This document shows, piece after piece, positions 26,103-35,219 of a DNA stretch of 64,000 nucleotides. Below the pieces are notes generated by a model. That model saw only the letters and a program-made list of their open reading frames with translations. It had not been told where the DNA came from and made no database searches. Within the stretch, counting starts at the first letter, position 1, and each line of letters starts with the position of its first letter. A program made the translations under genes and the position numbers. The stretch lies in the NCBI RefSeq assembly GCF_010365285.1, contig NZ_CP048286.1:1445001-1509000 (forward strand), in the 5' to 3' direction. The stretch is from Paenibacillus rhizovicinus. Lineage in GTDB: Bacteria; Bacillota; Bacilli; Paenibacillales; Paenibacillaceae.

Positions 26103-26801
26103 TTAAAGGTTGACAAATAGACCAAGCTCTGATCCAGGAATAAAAGGCAGCTTGGACGTAAAAAACCCCGGTGATCCGCCTGCCCCGCGAATGGCCTCCA
26201 GCAGCTCATCCATATGCGCATAAGGCGTCCATCTCAGCGACATGACGGGATAAATCCGTACGGTCCCGCCCGGTTTGCAAACCCGCATCATCTCCAGGAT
26301 CGCGTCACGGTGGAACGAATAATCAAACTGATCCTCGTAAAGGAACAGGAAGTGGCTGCAAAGCACGATATCAAAAGAATCCGATTCCAACGGCAAATGC
26401 GGCAGGCTTGCGGCAGTATATCGCTTGGCGCGCTCCTCCGGCTGCCCGAAATGCGCCTCGAACCGCAGCAATGAAGCTTCCCGGTTCGCGCGGTGATTGT
26501 CCACGCTGCCGTAATAACTGAAATCGAACTTATCGGCCAGCTTCGCGATCTTCGCCGCCGACACGGCGATTTCCTCCGTCGCTTCCCTGATCAGCACCTC
26601 GTAATCAAGCGCATATCTAGGGTCCGCGGCATAAGCATCCAGCCCGCCAGCAACCGCATCGGCCGTAAAGGACGACGCGCCTCCGGCGATATCCAGAATG
26701 CGTCCCTCCAACCTCTGCTCTCGTAGATCGAACATACGAACGTACTCTTCAAAGCTGCGGCATGTGACGGCTACGCCGACTTGCTCATAATGTTGACTCA
26801 T
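26103..26801 (-). CDS. Class I SAM-dependent methyltransferase
   Basis: 232 residues with a Rossmann-like fold. Motif I is ILDIAGGASSFTADA (SAM binding), followed by DAYAADPRYAL for motif II, and FDIVLCSHFLFLYED and RVCKPGGTVRIYPVMS for motifs IV-VI. The substrate is not apparent. The start at 26801 (third residue of the longer MRM form) has a GGAG at 8 nt. A pyrimidine-rich leader of unclear meaning precedes it. Confidence 0.85.
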   Translation of the reverse strand: MSQHYEQVGVAVTCRSFEEYVRMFDLREQRLEGRILDIAGGASSFTADAVAGGLDAYAADPRYALDYEVLIREATEEIAVSAAKIAKLADKFDFSYYGSVDNHRANREASLLRFEAHFGQPEERAKRYTAASLPHLPLESDSFDIVLCSHFLFLYEDQFDYSFHRDAILEMMRVCKPGGTVRIYPVMSLRWTPYAHMDELLEAIRGAGGSPGFFTSKLPFIPGSELGLFVNL

Positions 26802-26991
26802 CCTCATCTCTCCTCATCTCGACTCTGCTCTACTCGTCTCAACTCATGCTCTTCCGCTTTCCGCCGAAGCCTAACTCAGCCTCCGATAAGTGCGGATGAC
26901 ATATTTTAACATGGGTTCCATTTGATTTCTACCCTGTTTATTGGCTATCATGGTAGGATACACAAGCTTTATTTTCGAAGGGATGGTCATT

Positions 26992-27225
26992 ATGTTTAAA
27001 AAAGTTCAAATCTATAAAACCGACAAATACAACATGCTTAACGTAGAGGTCCAAGGCAAGACGCTGATCGTTCGCGAAATTTCCGATCAATGGGGCGAAG
27101 AATGCCATACGTTCGTCAGCCGTCAGGAAATGCTGCACTGGGCGGAGAATCGCTTCCGTCAAGCGGACTTCAAAGGCACCGAAGAAGAACGCGCCGCGAT
27201 CATGGACAATTTCCGCGAGGTTTAA
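26992..27225 (+). CDS. Small conserved-looking protein of unknown function
   Basis: 77 residues, MFKKVQIYKTDKYNMLNVEV, then GKTLIVREISDQWGEECHTF and EERAAIMDNFREV. A beta-rich first half followed by helices, no membrane segment. The start at 26992 follows AAGGGATGG. I do not recognise the family. Confidence 0.65.
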   Translation: MFKKVQIYKTDKYNMLNVEVQGKTLIVREISDQWGEECHTFVSRQEMLHWAENRFRQADFKGTEEERAAIMDNFREV

Positions 27226-27278
27226 CTGGAACGCCCTTCCATCAAGAAGGAAACCGGGACCTGTTTAGCGAACATAAC

Positions 27279-27298
27279 CCTATGCAATCATGCATAGG
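27279..27298. repeat. Perfect hairpin CCTATGCA-ATCA-TGCATAGG
   Basis: An 8-bp inverted repeat just upstream of the small membrane gene at 27325, with only two T's after it. It could be a weak terminator for the 26992 gene or an operator for the next one. Confidence 0.5.
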
Positions 27299-27324
27299 TT
27301 GTGCGAAGGGGAGATCTAAGTCAC

Positions 27325-27504
27325 GTGGATATAACATCGACGATTATTTTCATCATCGCGGCTTTTTCGCTGGGCGGCATCATTCTTATGCAGCGAAACA
27401 ATATTCCCGCAAGCTTGCGCAGAGGGTTGGCCATCGCGGCCATCGTCTTCATCGCCTTTGCATTTTTCTTAATCGTTTACAGTTTGACGACGATGGGGTC
27501 ATAA
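27325..27504 (+). CDS. Small two-helix membrane protein of unknown function
   Basis: 59 residues. Two hydrophobic helices (ITSTIIFIIAAFSLGGIILM and LAIAAIVFIAFAFFLIVYSL) are joined by a short basic loop (QRNNIPASLRRG). The GTG at 27325 is chosen because AAGGGGAG lies 11 nt upstream. The longer GTG form from 27301 has no ribosome site. No family recognised. Confidence 0.65.
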   Translation: MDITSTIIFIIAAFSLGGIILMQRNNIPASLRRGLAIAAIVFIAFAFFLIVYSLTTMGS

Positions 27505-27690
27505 CGAACGCGCGGCCGGGTCACACTAAGAGGCACATTCTGTCAAAGGAGCGTGACCTCCGGCATGAAATGGCTGCCGATCGTTCTCTCGTTCTCGCTG
27601 CTGCAAGGCAGCGCGGACGGCTTGCCCCCGCAAGCACCCCATGCCGCATCCACCGATTCACCATCTCAAACCGAGGCGAGGAGGGTTCCT

Positions 27691-29481
27691 ATGAACCACG
27701 TACCGAAACGATCCGAGACCGCAACCGAACACCGCTGGAAGCTCGAGGACTTATTTGCGGATCAAGCCGCATGGGACAAGGAATACGCACAAGCGAAAGA
27801 GCAAATGAAAAGCGTCGAAGCCTACCAAGGCAAGCTGGCCGACCCGGCTCAACTGAAAGCCTGTTTCCAGCTCGAAGACGATCTGTCGCTTAAAGTCGAA
27901 CGCCTCTATGTATATGCCAACATGAAGCATCACGAAGATACGGCAGAGCCGACGTTCCAGGCGCTCTCCGAGAAATCCAAGAAGCTGAGCGTCGAAACCG
28001 GCGAGGCGCTGTCTTTCATCACGCCGGAAGTGCTCGCTCTTCCCGATGATGCTTTGAAAGCGATGATCGAAAATTCGGACTTGGCGAAATACCGCCAAAC
28101 GTTAGAAGAAATGCGCCGCCAGAAAGCGCATGTGCTCTCCAAATCGGAGGAAGCGCTGCTCGCGCAGGTCGGTAACGTCAGCCAAGCGCCAAGCACGATT
28201 TACAGCATGCTGAACAACGCCGATCTGAAGTTCCCGAAAGTGAAAGACGAGAACGGCGAAGAAGTCGAGCTGACCCAAGGCCGCTACATACAGTTCCTCG
28301 AAAGCAAAAACCGCGACGTGCGCGCAGGAGCCTTCAAGGCGATGTACGACACGTACGGCAAATTGAAAAACACGATCGCCGCCACGCTGAACGCGAACGT
28401 AACGAAGAACGTTTTCTACTCTCGCGCGCGCAAATATCCGTCGGTGCTCGAAATGTCGCTCTACGGGGACAACATTCCGAAGGAAGTGTACACGAACCTG
28501 ATCGGAACGGTCCACAAGTCTATGCCGTTGATGTACCGCTATATGGAGCTGCGCAAGAAACTGCTGAAGGTCGACGAGCTGCACATGTACGACCTGTTCG
28601 CGCCGCTCGTGGATGAGTTCAAGATGGACATCACTTACGAGCAGGCCAAAGAAACGGTCAAAGCAAGCTTGAAGCCGCTCGGCGAAGATTATTTGAACGT
28701 GCTGCAAAGCGGCTTCGAAGACAGCTGGATCGACGTGTACGAGAATGAAGGCAAACGAAACGGCGCTTACAGCTGGGGTGCATACGGCACGCATCCATAC
28801 GTCCTGCTGAACCACAAGGATAACTTGAACAGCATGTTCACGCTGACGCACGAGATGGGCCATGCGCTTCATTCCTACTACTCCGACGGCAACCAGGATT
28901 ACCGCGACGCGCAATACACGATCTTCCTGGCTGAGGTCGCCTCGACGCTGAACGAAGCGCTTCTCATGGATTACATGCTGAAGAAGTCGACCGATCCGAA
29001 AGAGAAAATGTATCTGCTAACCTACTACGCCGATCAGTTCCGCACGACGGTATTCCGTCAAACGATGTTCGCGGAATTCGAGATGATCATTCATCAGCGC
29101 GCAGAGGATGGCGAGTCCTTAACGCCGCAGGATCTGAGCAAAATCTACTACGATCTCAACAAGCTCTACTATGGCGAAGGCATGGTCATCGACAAAGACA
29201 TCGAAATGGAATGGGCGCGTATCCCGCATTTCTATACCAGCTTCTATGTCTTCAAATATGCGACTGGCTTCTCCGCGGCAACCAGCTTCTCCAAGCAAAT
29301 CCTGGAGGAAGGCGCGCCGGCAGTGGAACGCTACCTCGGTTTCCTGAAGAGCGGCGGCAGCGACTATTCCATCAATATCTTGAAAAAGGCCGGCGTCGAT
29401 ATGTCTTCGCCGCAGCCGATCATCGATGCGATGAGCGTTTTCGAAAGCCTGATCGAGCAAATGGAGCAGCTGACCAAGTAA
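27691..29481 (+). CDS. pepF: Oligoendopeptidase F (M3B metallopeptidase)
   Basis: 596 residues in the cytoplasmic form, starting MNHVPKRSETATEHRWKLED. The zinc site is THEMGHALHSYY (HExxH, near residue 387), with the distal glutamate in the region EVASTLNEALLMDY. It hydrolyses oligopeptides of about 7-17 residues. The start at 27691 has a strong GAGGAGGG. The frame is also open upstream to 27553, where it would add a hydrophobic leader (see findings). A terminator follows directly, so it is monocistronic or the last of a short unit. Confidence 0.94.
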   Translation: MNHVPKRSETATEHRWKLEDLFADQAAWDKEYAQAKEQMKSVEAYQGKLADPAQLKACFQLEDDLSLKVERLYVYANMKHHEDTAEPTFQALSEKSKKLSVETGEALSFITPEVLALPDDALKAMIENSDLAKYRQTLEEMRRQKAHVLSKSEEALLAQVGNVSQAPSTIYSMLNNADLKFPKVKDENGEEVELTQGRYIQFLESKNRDVRAGAFKAMYDTYGKLKNTIAATLNANVTKNVFYSRARKYPSVLEMSLYGDNIPKEVYTNLIGTVHKSMPLMYRYMELRKKLLKVDELHMYDLFAPLVDEFKMDITYEQAKETVKASLKPLGEDYLNVLQSGFEDSWIDVYENEGKRNGAYSWGAYGTHPYVLLNHKDNLNSMFTLTHEMGHALHSYYSDGNQDYRDAQYTIFLAEVASTLNEALLMDYMLKKSTDPKEKMYLLTYYADQFRTTVFRQTMFAEFEMIIHQRAEDGESLTPQDLSKIYYDLNKLYYGEGMVIDKDIEMEWARIPHFYTSFYVFKYATGFSAATSFSKQILEEGAPAVERYLGFLKSGGSDYSINILKKAGVDMSSPQPIIDAMSVFESLIEQMEQLTK

Positions 29482-29499
29482 TCGGCTGTCGACAAACCA

Positions 29500-29547
29500 A
29501 AAAGCAGCGGAATTCCGGAAGTCATCTTCCGGAACCGCTGCTTTTTT
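29500..29547 (+). terminator. Terminator of pepF
   Basis: AAAGCAGCGG-AA-TTCCGGAAG pairs with CTTCCGGAA-C-CGCTGCTTT, then T's. Stem of about 20 bp. Confidence 0.92.
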
Positions 29548-29618
29548 CAGTTTGCGTAGGTATTAGGCGTCGCAGCCGCGCAGGCGTCACGCAATGCTGT
29601 CGCTTGACTCGCTTTAAA

Positions 29619-30182
29619 TTAATAGGCTGCCGTGGTTGTCGACGATTGTTTCAGCAGCAGCGTCGTCTCCACGAAGGAGGCAATTGCCGCATTCAAGCGC
29701 TGCGCCAACTCTTCTTCGATGATGAACGTGCCTTCGTCGGTTTTCAAAATCTGCGAATCCACCGCGTAGACGCCCGTCTCCACATGCTTCGCGTACAACG
29801 AAGACAGGAGCGGCTTCAAGGAGAAATCGATGGCGAGCAGATGAGCAATCGTTCCGCCGATGAAAAGAGGGAGAACGATCTTGCCGGCCAGCCCTTTCTG
29901 CGGCAGGAGATCCAGGAACGTCTTCAGTACGCCCGTGTAAGACGCTTTATAAACGGGACTTGCAATGATGACCGCGTCGGCTTCCGCTACGAGACGGCTT
30001 GCTTCAGCAATTGCCGGGCTGTCGAAACGGGCTTTGATCAAGTCTTCCGCAGGAAGCGACGCCACATGCAGTTCGACGATGTCCCAGTCGAGCGAGACTA
30101 GCTTCTCCTCGGCGTACTGCAGAATACCGTTCAGACGGGATACCGGATTCGGGCTTCCGTTAATGATGATCACTTTTGGCAT
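29619..30182 (-). CDS. SsuE-like NADPH-dependent FMN reductase
   Basis: 187 residues, flavodoxin fold. MPKVIIINGSPNPVSRLNGI and VIIASPVYKASYTGVLKTFL hold the FMN-binding loops, and KGLAGKIVLPLFIGGTIAHLL is typical of SsuE. SsuE supplies reduced FMN to an alkanesulfonate monooxygenase, but no ssuABCD genes are beside it, so the role may be different. The ATG has GGGGG a short way upstream. Confidence 0.88.
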   Translation of the reverse strand: MPKVIIINGSPNPVSRLNGILQYAEEKLVSLDWDIVELHVASLPAEDLIKARFDSPAIAEASRLVAEADAVIIASPVYKASYTGVLKTFLDLLPQKGLAGKIVLPLFIGGTIAHLLAIDFSLKPLLSSLYAKHVETGVYAVDSQILKTDEGTFIIEEELAQRLNAAIASFVETTLLLKQSSTTTAAY

Positions 30183-30325
30183 ATGGTTAGCTCCCCCTTA
30201 TTCAACACTGGATAGGAATATTATACAACCATTATTCCTACCCGTAAACTATGAATTAATTAATTGATGCAAGCCTGCTGCTCGCATTCAGTATCGGTTG
30301 CCTATGCCGCTATGATTCTTATCAT

Positions 30326-30357
30326 AAAAAAAAGACCGCGTTCATCACGAAGCGGTC
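30326..30357 (-). terminator. Terminator of the four-gene ABC operon
   Basis: On the minus strand GACCGC...GCGGTC with a 12-nt loop, then eight T's, 27 nt after the last gene of the operon. Confidence 0.85.
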
Positions 30358-30384
30358 TCGGTTTCATGCCGTGTCGAGCAGGAT

Positions 30385-31266
30385 TTAGGCTTCCGGCGGA
30401 TAAATGATGATCCGCCCGTCTTCTTTCTCCACGCGCACTTTGTTCTTCTCTTTAAACTCATCCGCCTGCAGGTAGGTAGACGGAATTTGCAGCCGTCCGG
30501 ACTTATCGATGACGGCATATTCCACATGGCTTTCCTCCCCGGCGGCGACGTCGCCATTCTCCAAGGCGGCCAGTTCCTCTGCGTACGATTGGCGCCTGAT
30601 AATCTCCGAGGAAGTCTTGCCGTCTCGGATCGCCACGACGCGGTCTACTTTACGAGCCAGCAGCGGATCATGCGTAACGATGACGATCGTAATGCCGATG
30701 CTGCGGTTCAGCTCGCGGAACAGATCCAGAATTTGATTCCCCATCCTCGTGTCCAGCGATCCCGTCGGTTCGTCCGCGAGCAGCAACTTCGGTTCGTTCG
30801 ACAGCGCGATGGCGATTGCCACCCGCTGCTGCTCGCCGCCCGACAGCTCGCTGAGCCGATTCTTGATGCGATGGCTAAGGCCGACGGCATCCAGCAGCTC
30901 CAATGCCCGCATCCGTTTGTTGGTCCCTCTAAGCAAACCCGGAAGCTCCACGTTCTCGAGCGCCGTCAAGTACGGAATCAGGTTTCGCGCGTTGTTTTGC
31001 CATACGAAGCCTACGGTTTCCCGCTTATATTTCACGAGATCGCGCTCCGTAAATTTCAATAGATCTTTGTCGTCGACGATCAGCTTGCCGGCCGATGGGC
31101 GGTCAAGACCGCCCAGCATGTTCAGCAACGTCGATTTGCCGCTGCCGCTGTTGCCGATGATGGCCATCAGCTCGCCCGCTTCGACGTGCAGGTCCAGCCC
31201 TTGCAGCGCGACGACCTCCAGATCGTCGGTTTTATAGATTTTCACAAGTCCGTCGCAATGGATCAT
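30385..31266 (-). CDS. ABC transporter ATPase with C-terminal AbrB-like domain
   Basis: 293 residues. The first 230 are a MacB/LolD-type ATP-binding domain: Walker A GNSGSGKST (residues 38-46), Q loop WQNNARNLI, signature LSGGEQQ, Walker B LLLADEPTGSLD, and switch histidine in VTHDP. After a Glu/Ala-rich linker, residues about 250-293 read YAVIDKSGRLQIPSTYLQA and VRVEKEDGRIIIYPPE. These have the look of a SpoVT/AbrB swapped-hairpin DNA-binding domain ('D.SGR.QIP.......VRV...DGRI...P'). ATPase and permease are 3 nt apart. Why an ABC ATPase should carry such a domain is unclear. Confidence 0.88.
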   Translation of the reverse strand: MIHCDGLVKIYKTDDLEVVALQGLDLHVEAGELMAIIGNSGSGKSTLLNMLGGLDRPSAGKLIVDDKDLLKFTERDLVKYKRETVGFVWQNNARNLIPYLTALENVELPGLLRGTNKRMRALELLDAVGLSHRIKNRLSELSGGEQQRVAIAIALSNEPKLLLADEPTGSLDTRMGNQILDLFRELNRSIGITIVIVTHDPLLARKVDRVVAIRDGKTSSEIIRRQSYAEELAALENGDVAAGEESHVEYAVIDKSGRLQIPSTYLQADEFKEKNKVRVEKEDGRIIIYPPEA

Positions 31267-31269
31267 CGC

Positions 31270-34140
31270 TTATTCCTCCCCTAGCTTCAGCGCCTGCGTG
31301 ATCTTCATGCGTGATACGCGGATACCCAGTACGGCCAGACCGACGATCAGCATAAAGCCGACGACGCTGTACAGCTGCACGTAATCGCTCAATTGACGAA
31401 CGATCGAGAACGGCGGCACTTGGTCCGAAGCGTTGAATGACAGCTGGAACAGCGGTACGAACAATCGGCTAACGGTGTTTCCTATGAGTACACCGAATAG
31501 AATCGCCGCCGCCGAGGTCAGCAGCTGCTCGCTGAGCAGCATCCCGATGATTTGCCTGAACGAGATCCCCATCGCCCGCAGAATACCGAACTGCAGCGTT
31601 CTGCTGGACAAGGTGAGCACCCAGAACAACAGGAACCCGAAGAAGCTGATTAGCATGGAGATGACGAAGCCGAGCGTCATGACGCCATTAATGGCCAGTC
31701 GGAACGGGTCATTCTTGGAACGGATGAGCAGCTGGTTCGCATCGACGAGATTTTCGATCGGAATTTCTTTTTTGATCAGATCGTCGTAAATCACCTTGCT
31801 GCCCGCTCCGTCCTTGAGCTTAATCCATACTTCGTACGGCTCAAGCGCCAGATGGTTCTGGATATACGGCAGCTGGCCGACGATCAGATTCGGCAATCTG
31901 ACATTCGGATCGTCTGCATCCCCCGACACCGGCAGCGGGCTCCAGCCCGGCCAGTAATCGACAATGCCGTATACGATGAAGTCAGCGCTGTCCAGTCCTT
32001 CCCACTTCGCGGAAATCGTATCGCCGGCCTTCACGCCGTACTGCTTCGCCATCGAACGCGATACGAGCACTGCCTTCGGATTCGAGGCAATCAGGTTCAA
32101 GTAGCTATTCAGCGGATATTGCAGCAGTCCGCCCCGCATCCAGGCGACTTTGCCGAAATCGTACGTGTCGATGCCGTACAAGGTAACGGCACCGTTCTGC
32201 CCGCCGGCCGTGAAGCTGGCGTTCGGCTTTCTGAACACGCGCGCGGCCGAATCGACGCCTGCCAGCTGGGTCATCGTAATAAACGACGGCTCCGTGTACG
32301 TGACGACCTTCGGTTTCTCAACGGTCGTATCGTCGCTGTCTCCGCCTTGCGGCGCACCCGGCGGCGGCGGAGGCGGCTTATCATTGTCCCAATGCACGGA
32401 AAGCTGAATGTCGGAGCCGGTCGTGTATTGAATCCGGTCCTCCATGTTCCCATTGATCGTTCGTGCGGCGTTCGCGCTGAACAACCCCGTCGCGATCGTC
32501 ATGATCAGAAACACTTTGATCGTTAGATACTGCGTAGAGGAGCGGCTGATTTGCAGCAAGGTGGAATAGAGCGCAGGCGTCCACCATTTGCGGCCGATCC
32601 AAAAGATCAACTTAATGAACCACGGGTAAACCCGAAGAATGAACAGCCCCGCTCCGAGCGAGAATATCGCCGGCATGAAGAACATGAGCGGATCCACCTG
32701 GATCGATGTCGGATCGAGCGCAAGCTTCTTCAAGTCGGTGAGCTGATTGTTGAAACGCGTCAGCATATAAATCGAAATGCCGATCAAGATGAAGTCGGCG
32801 CCGATCTTATGCCAGAACGACAGCTTCGTCATCCGCGCCATTTGCTGCTTGTGCCCGACGATCGTCACCTTCGTAGCCAAGAAAGCCGGAATCAGAATAA
32901 GAATGATCGAGCCTGCTACCGCGGAAGTCGCGATCAGATAAGAAGTGCTGTTCAGGACGACTTCCAGCTTGGCGCGCTGCACGAATTCCAGGAATCCGCT
33001 CGATGCGCCGAGCAGCTTGGTGAAATAAACGCCGATGAACGGCCCGGCGGCAAGCGCCAGCAAACCGAGCAGCACGCTCTCGAACAGGAATACGGACATG
33101 ATCTGCAACCGGCTCGCGCCGCGGCTGCGGAGCACCGAGATTTCCGTCTTCTGCCGGTCGATGATGAGATTGGCCGCCATGTAGAGATAGAACGCAAGCA
33201 TGAACATAACCGGCGAATAAAGCGACCACAGCATAAGGTTCAGCTTGTCCTTCTTCTCCGAATACGTCGCGATCGGCGTCTTGGCCGGCATTTTGACATT
33301 ACCGATACCTACGCGGGTGTTGAAATAGTTGGTCATCGCGTTGAATTCTTTCACGTAAGTATCGATTTTGTCGATATTCATTTGCGAATAATCCAGCGAA
33401 TACTGCCACATCAGAACCGACAGCTTGAGCGGGCCTTCGTTGTCGACGAAATCATGATTGAATTGCTCGTAAGGGATGTAAAAGGACGCGTTGTTGGCTT
33501 CCACATTGAACTGATCGTAAGCGTTCGCTTGCTTGGATTCCACGATTCCGACCGGAATGATGCGAATCTTAGCGCCTTCCTTGGTCGTATAATCCAGCTC
33601 GCTGCCGAGGTCGCGTTTCAGATCGATGATGAACTTTTGCGTGACGGCAACCTCGTAAACGCCGTCGTTGCGCTTCGGATCCGGCAAGCGCCCGTCGATT
33701 ACTTTCAGACGTTTATCGAAATCCGACACGGTACGGAAGCTGCCGGAAACGACGAGTTCGCGCTTCTCTTGAGCCGATGCATCGACAGGCAGCACCCTGA
33801 ACGACTGCGTGCTGCGCGACATGATATAGGACTGCACGTCCAGGCCAAGCCTTTTCGGCGCGCCCGCCATGTAATTGTCAGCCTTCTGAATCAACGAATG
33901 CGTCGTTGCGAACGAACGTCCTCCCGACACGGAAGTCGTCGCTTGCAGCATGCCCGGGTACTCGTCGCTATCCTTTTGCAGCTGCTGCAGCTCTTTGAAC
34001 AGCGTGCGCTGCAGTATGGCATGCGAGTAAAGCGGCATGGAACTGAACAACGCGACGCATATGGTAAGTCCCAGCCATAAATTAAGCTGAAGCCATCGGT
34101 TCTTCCCCATTTTCCGAAAAATCATCGTTATAATTGGCAT
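31270..34140 (-). CDS. Large MacB/FtsX-type ABC transporter permease
   Basis: 956 residues, about twice a single MacB permease. An N-terminal helix (residues about 17-38) is followed by a large extracytoplasmic domain to about 310, a helix cluster (310-530) with an FtsX-type core (MSVFLFESVLLGLLALAAGP), a second large external domain containing a proline-rich stretch (KPPPPPPGAPQGG), and C-terminal helices (about 840-950, second FtsX core). So it looks like two FtsX units fused. With the adaptor lipoprotein it would form a tripartite exporter across the wall side. The substrate is unknown. Confidence 0.9.
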   Translation of the reverse strand: MPIITMIFRKMGKNRWLQLNLWLGLTICVALFSSMPLYSHAILQRTLFKELQQLQKDSDEYPGMLQATTSVSGGRSFATTHSLIQKADNYMAGAPKRLGLDVQSYIMSRSTQSFRVLPVDASAQEKRELVVSGSFRTVSDFDKRLKVIDGRLPDPKRNDGVYEVAVTQKFIIDLKRDLGSELDYTTKEGAKIRIIPVGIVESKQANAYDQFNVEANNASFYIPYEQFNHDFVDNEGPLKLSVLMWQYSLDYSQMNIDKIDTYVKEFNAMTNYFNTRVGIGNVKMPAKTPIATYSEKKDKLNLMLWSLYSPVMFMLAFYLYMAANLIIDRQKTEISVLRSRGASRLQIMSVFLFESVLLGLLALAAGPFIGVYFTKLLGASSGFLEFVQRAKLEVVLNSTSYLIATSAVAGSIILILIPAFLATKVTIVGHKQQMARMTKLSFWHKIGADFILIGISIYMLTRFNNQLTDLKKLALDPTSIQVDPLMFFMPAIFSLGAGLFILRVYPWFIKLIFWIGRKWWTPALYSTLLQISRSSTQYLTIKVFLIMTIATGLFSANAARTINGNMEDRIQYTTGSDIQLSVHWDNDKPPPPPPGAPQGGDSDDTTVEKPKVVTYTEPSFITMTQLAGVDSAARVFRKPNASFTAGGQNGAVTLYGIDTYDFGKVAWMRGGLLQYPLNSYLNLIASNPKAVLVSRSMAKQYGVKAGDTISAKWEGLDSADFIVYGIVDYWPGWSPLPVSGDADDPNVRLPNLIVGQLPYIQNHLALEPYEVWIKLKDGAGSKVIYDDLIKKEIPIENLVDANQLLIRSKNDPFRLAINGVMTLGFVISMLISFFGFLLFWVLTLSSRTLQFGILRAMGISFRQIIGMLLSEQLLTSAAAILFGVLIGNTVSRLFVPLFQLSFNASDQVPPFSIVRQLSDYVQLYSVVGFMLIVGLAVLGIRVSRMKITQALKLGEE

Positions 34141-34172
34141 CGTTTCACCTCTTCTCGCCTGATCCGCAGGGA

Positions 34173-35219
34173 TTAGTTATTCAATATGACTTTCATGCCT
34201 TCATCTAATCCCTTCACGATCTCGACGTCCGTCTGCGTCATGATACCCGGCTCCACGTCGATTTCCTTGCGGCGGTCGCCGTCGGCCACTTGAACGTACG
34301 TGCGTCCTAAATACGTCCGCAGCCCGCTGCGCGGAATGACAACGACTCCGGTCTTCTTCTGCAATCCGATTTTGATCTGAACGGATTTGCCAAGCTCGAT
34401 CTTGACGGACGGATCGGAGATGCCGACATACAGCAGCTTCGTATTGCGCTCATCCACTTCGGCATTGCCGGTAATCGGAGCATCCAGCGGTCCTTGCAGC
34501 ACTTTGCCTGCGATTTTCTTGTCGTTCAAAGTAATTTCGACGGGCATCTCGCGTTCGATCGAAGAAATCAGCTTCGCGTCATCGGCCGCATAAACGAGGT
34601 ACGTCTCTTTCGGATCAGCGATCGTTACGAGCGGCGTATACCCGTTGATGCTGTCGCCAGCCGCCTTCGTATCCAGATATGCGATCTCCCCGCTGATCGG
34701 GGCTACCAGCTTCGCGGAATCCAATTGCTGCTGCATGGAATCCATCGTAATCTGCTCGCGTTCCAAATCGATCTGCTTCAAGCGAAGCTCATTGCCCGTG
34801 ATGCCGTCCCGTAAAGCACTATTCAAGGCGATTTGGGCGCGTTCGAGATTCAGCTTCTCCAGCTTGAGCCGCAGGTCCAAATCGCCTCTGTCGAGCTCGG
34901 CGATCAATTGACCTGCCTTCACTTCGTTTCCTTGCGACACATAAATCTCCTTCAATCTGCCGCTTTCTTTATAAAACACCGGCACCGTATGGCTGGAAGC
35001 GACAACTGCCGAGCCGGAGAAATAACGCTCGATCGTCCCTTTCTTCACATCGACGGCATCGACCTTCTCTGCTGCGGGTTTAATAAGCGGCGGCTGCAGC
35101 GTTGTTTCCTTCGTAGGAAGCAGGGAACAGCCCGAAAGCATGGTTGCGGCGACAATGGCTGAGGCAGCTCCGATCGCAAGCCTCCTGCGACGGCGGTTAG
35201 ACGGTTGGTTCAACGGCAA
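34173..35219 (-). CDS. Membrane-fusion adaptor lipoprotein (HlyD/RND-MFP family)
   Basis: About 348 residues. A basic N-terminus (RRRRR) and hydrophobic helix lead to the lipobox MLSGC (Cys about residue 31), so the protein is probably anchored to the outer face of the membrane. The body is a biotinyl-lipoyl/beta-barrel adaptor: GSAVVASSHTVPVFYKESG, GNEVKAGQLIAELDRGDLDL, a coiled coil of 60 residues, and VAPISGEIAYLDTKAAGDS. The TTG at 35219 is preferred, with a GGAGG 9 nt upstream, but an ATG at 35228 is also possible. It overlaps the ATPase gene by about 20 nt, so the two are translationally coupled. Confidence 0.85.
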   Translation of the reverse strand: MPLNQPSNRRRRRLAIGAASAIVAATMLSGCSLLPTKETTLQPPLIKPAAEKVDAVDVKKGTIERYFSGSAVVASSHTVPVFYKESGRLKEIYVSQGNEVKAGQLIAELDRGDLDLRLKLEKLNLERAQIALNSALRDGITGNELRLKQIDLEREQITMDSMQQQLDSAKLVAPISGEIAYLDTKAAGDSINGYTPLVTIADPKETYLVYAADDAKLISSIEREMPVEITLNDKKIAGKVLQGPLDAPITGNAEVDERNTKLLYVGISDPSVKIELGKSVQIKIGLQKKTGVVVIPRSGLRTYLGRTYVQVADGDRRKEIDVEPGIMTQTDVEIVKGLDEGMKVILNN

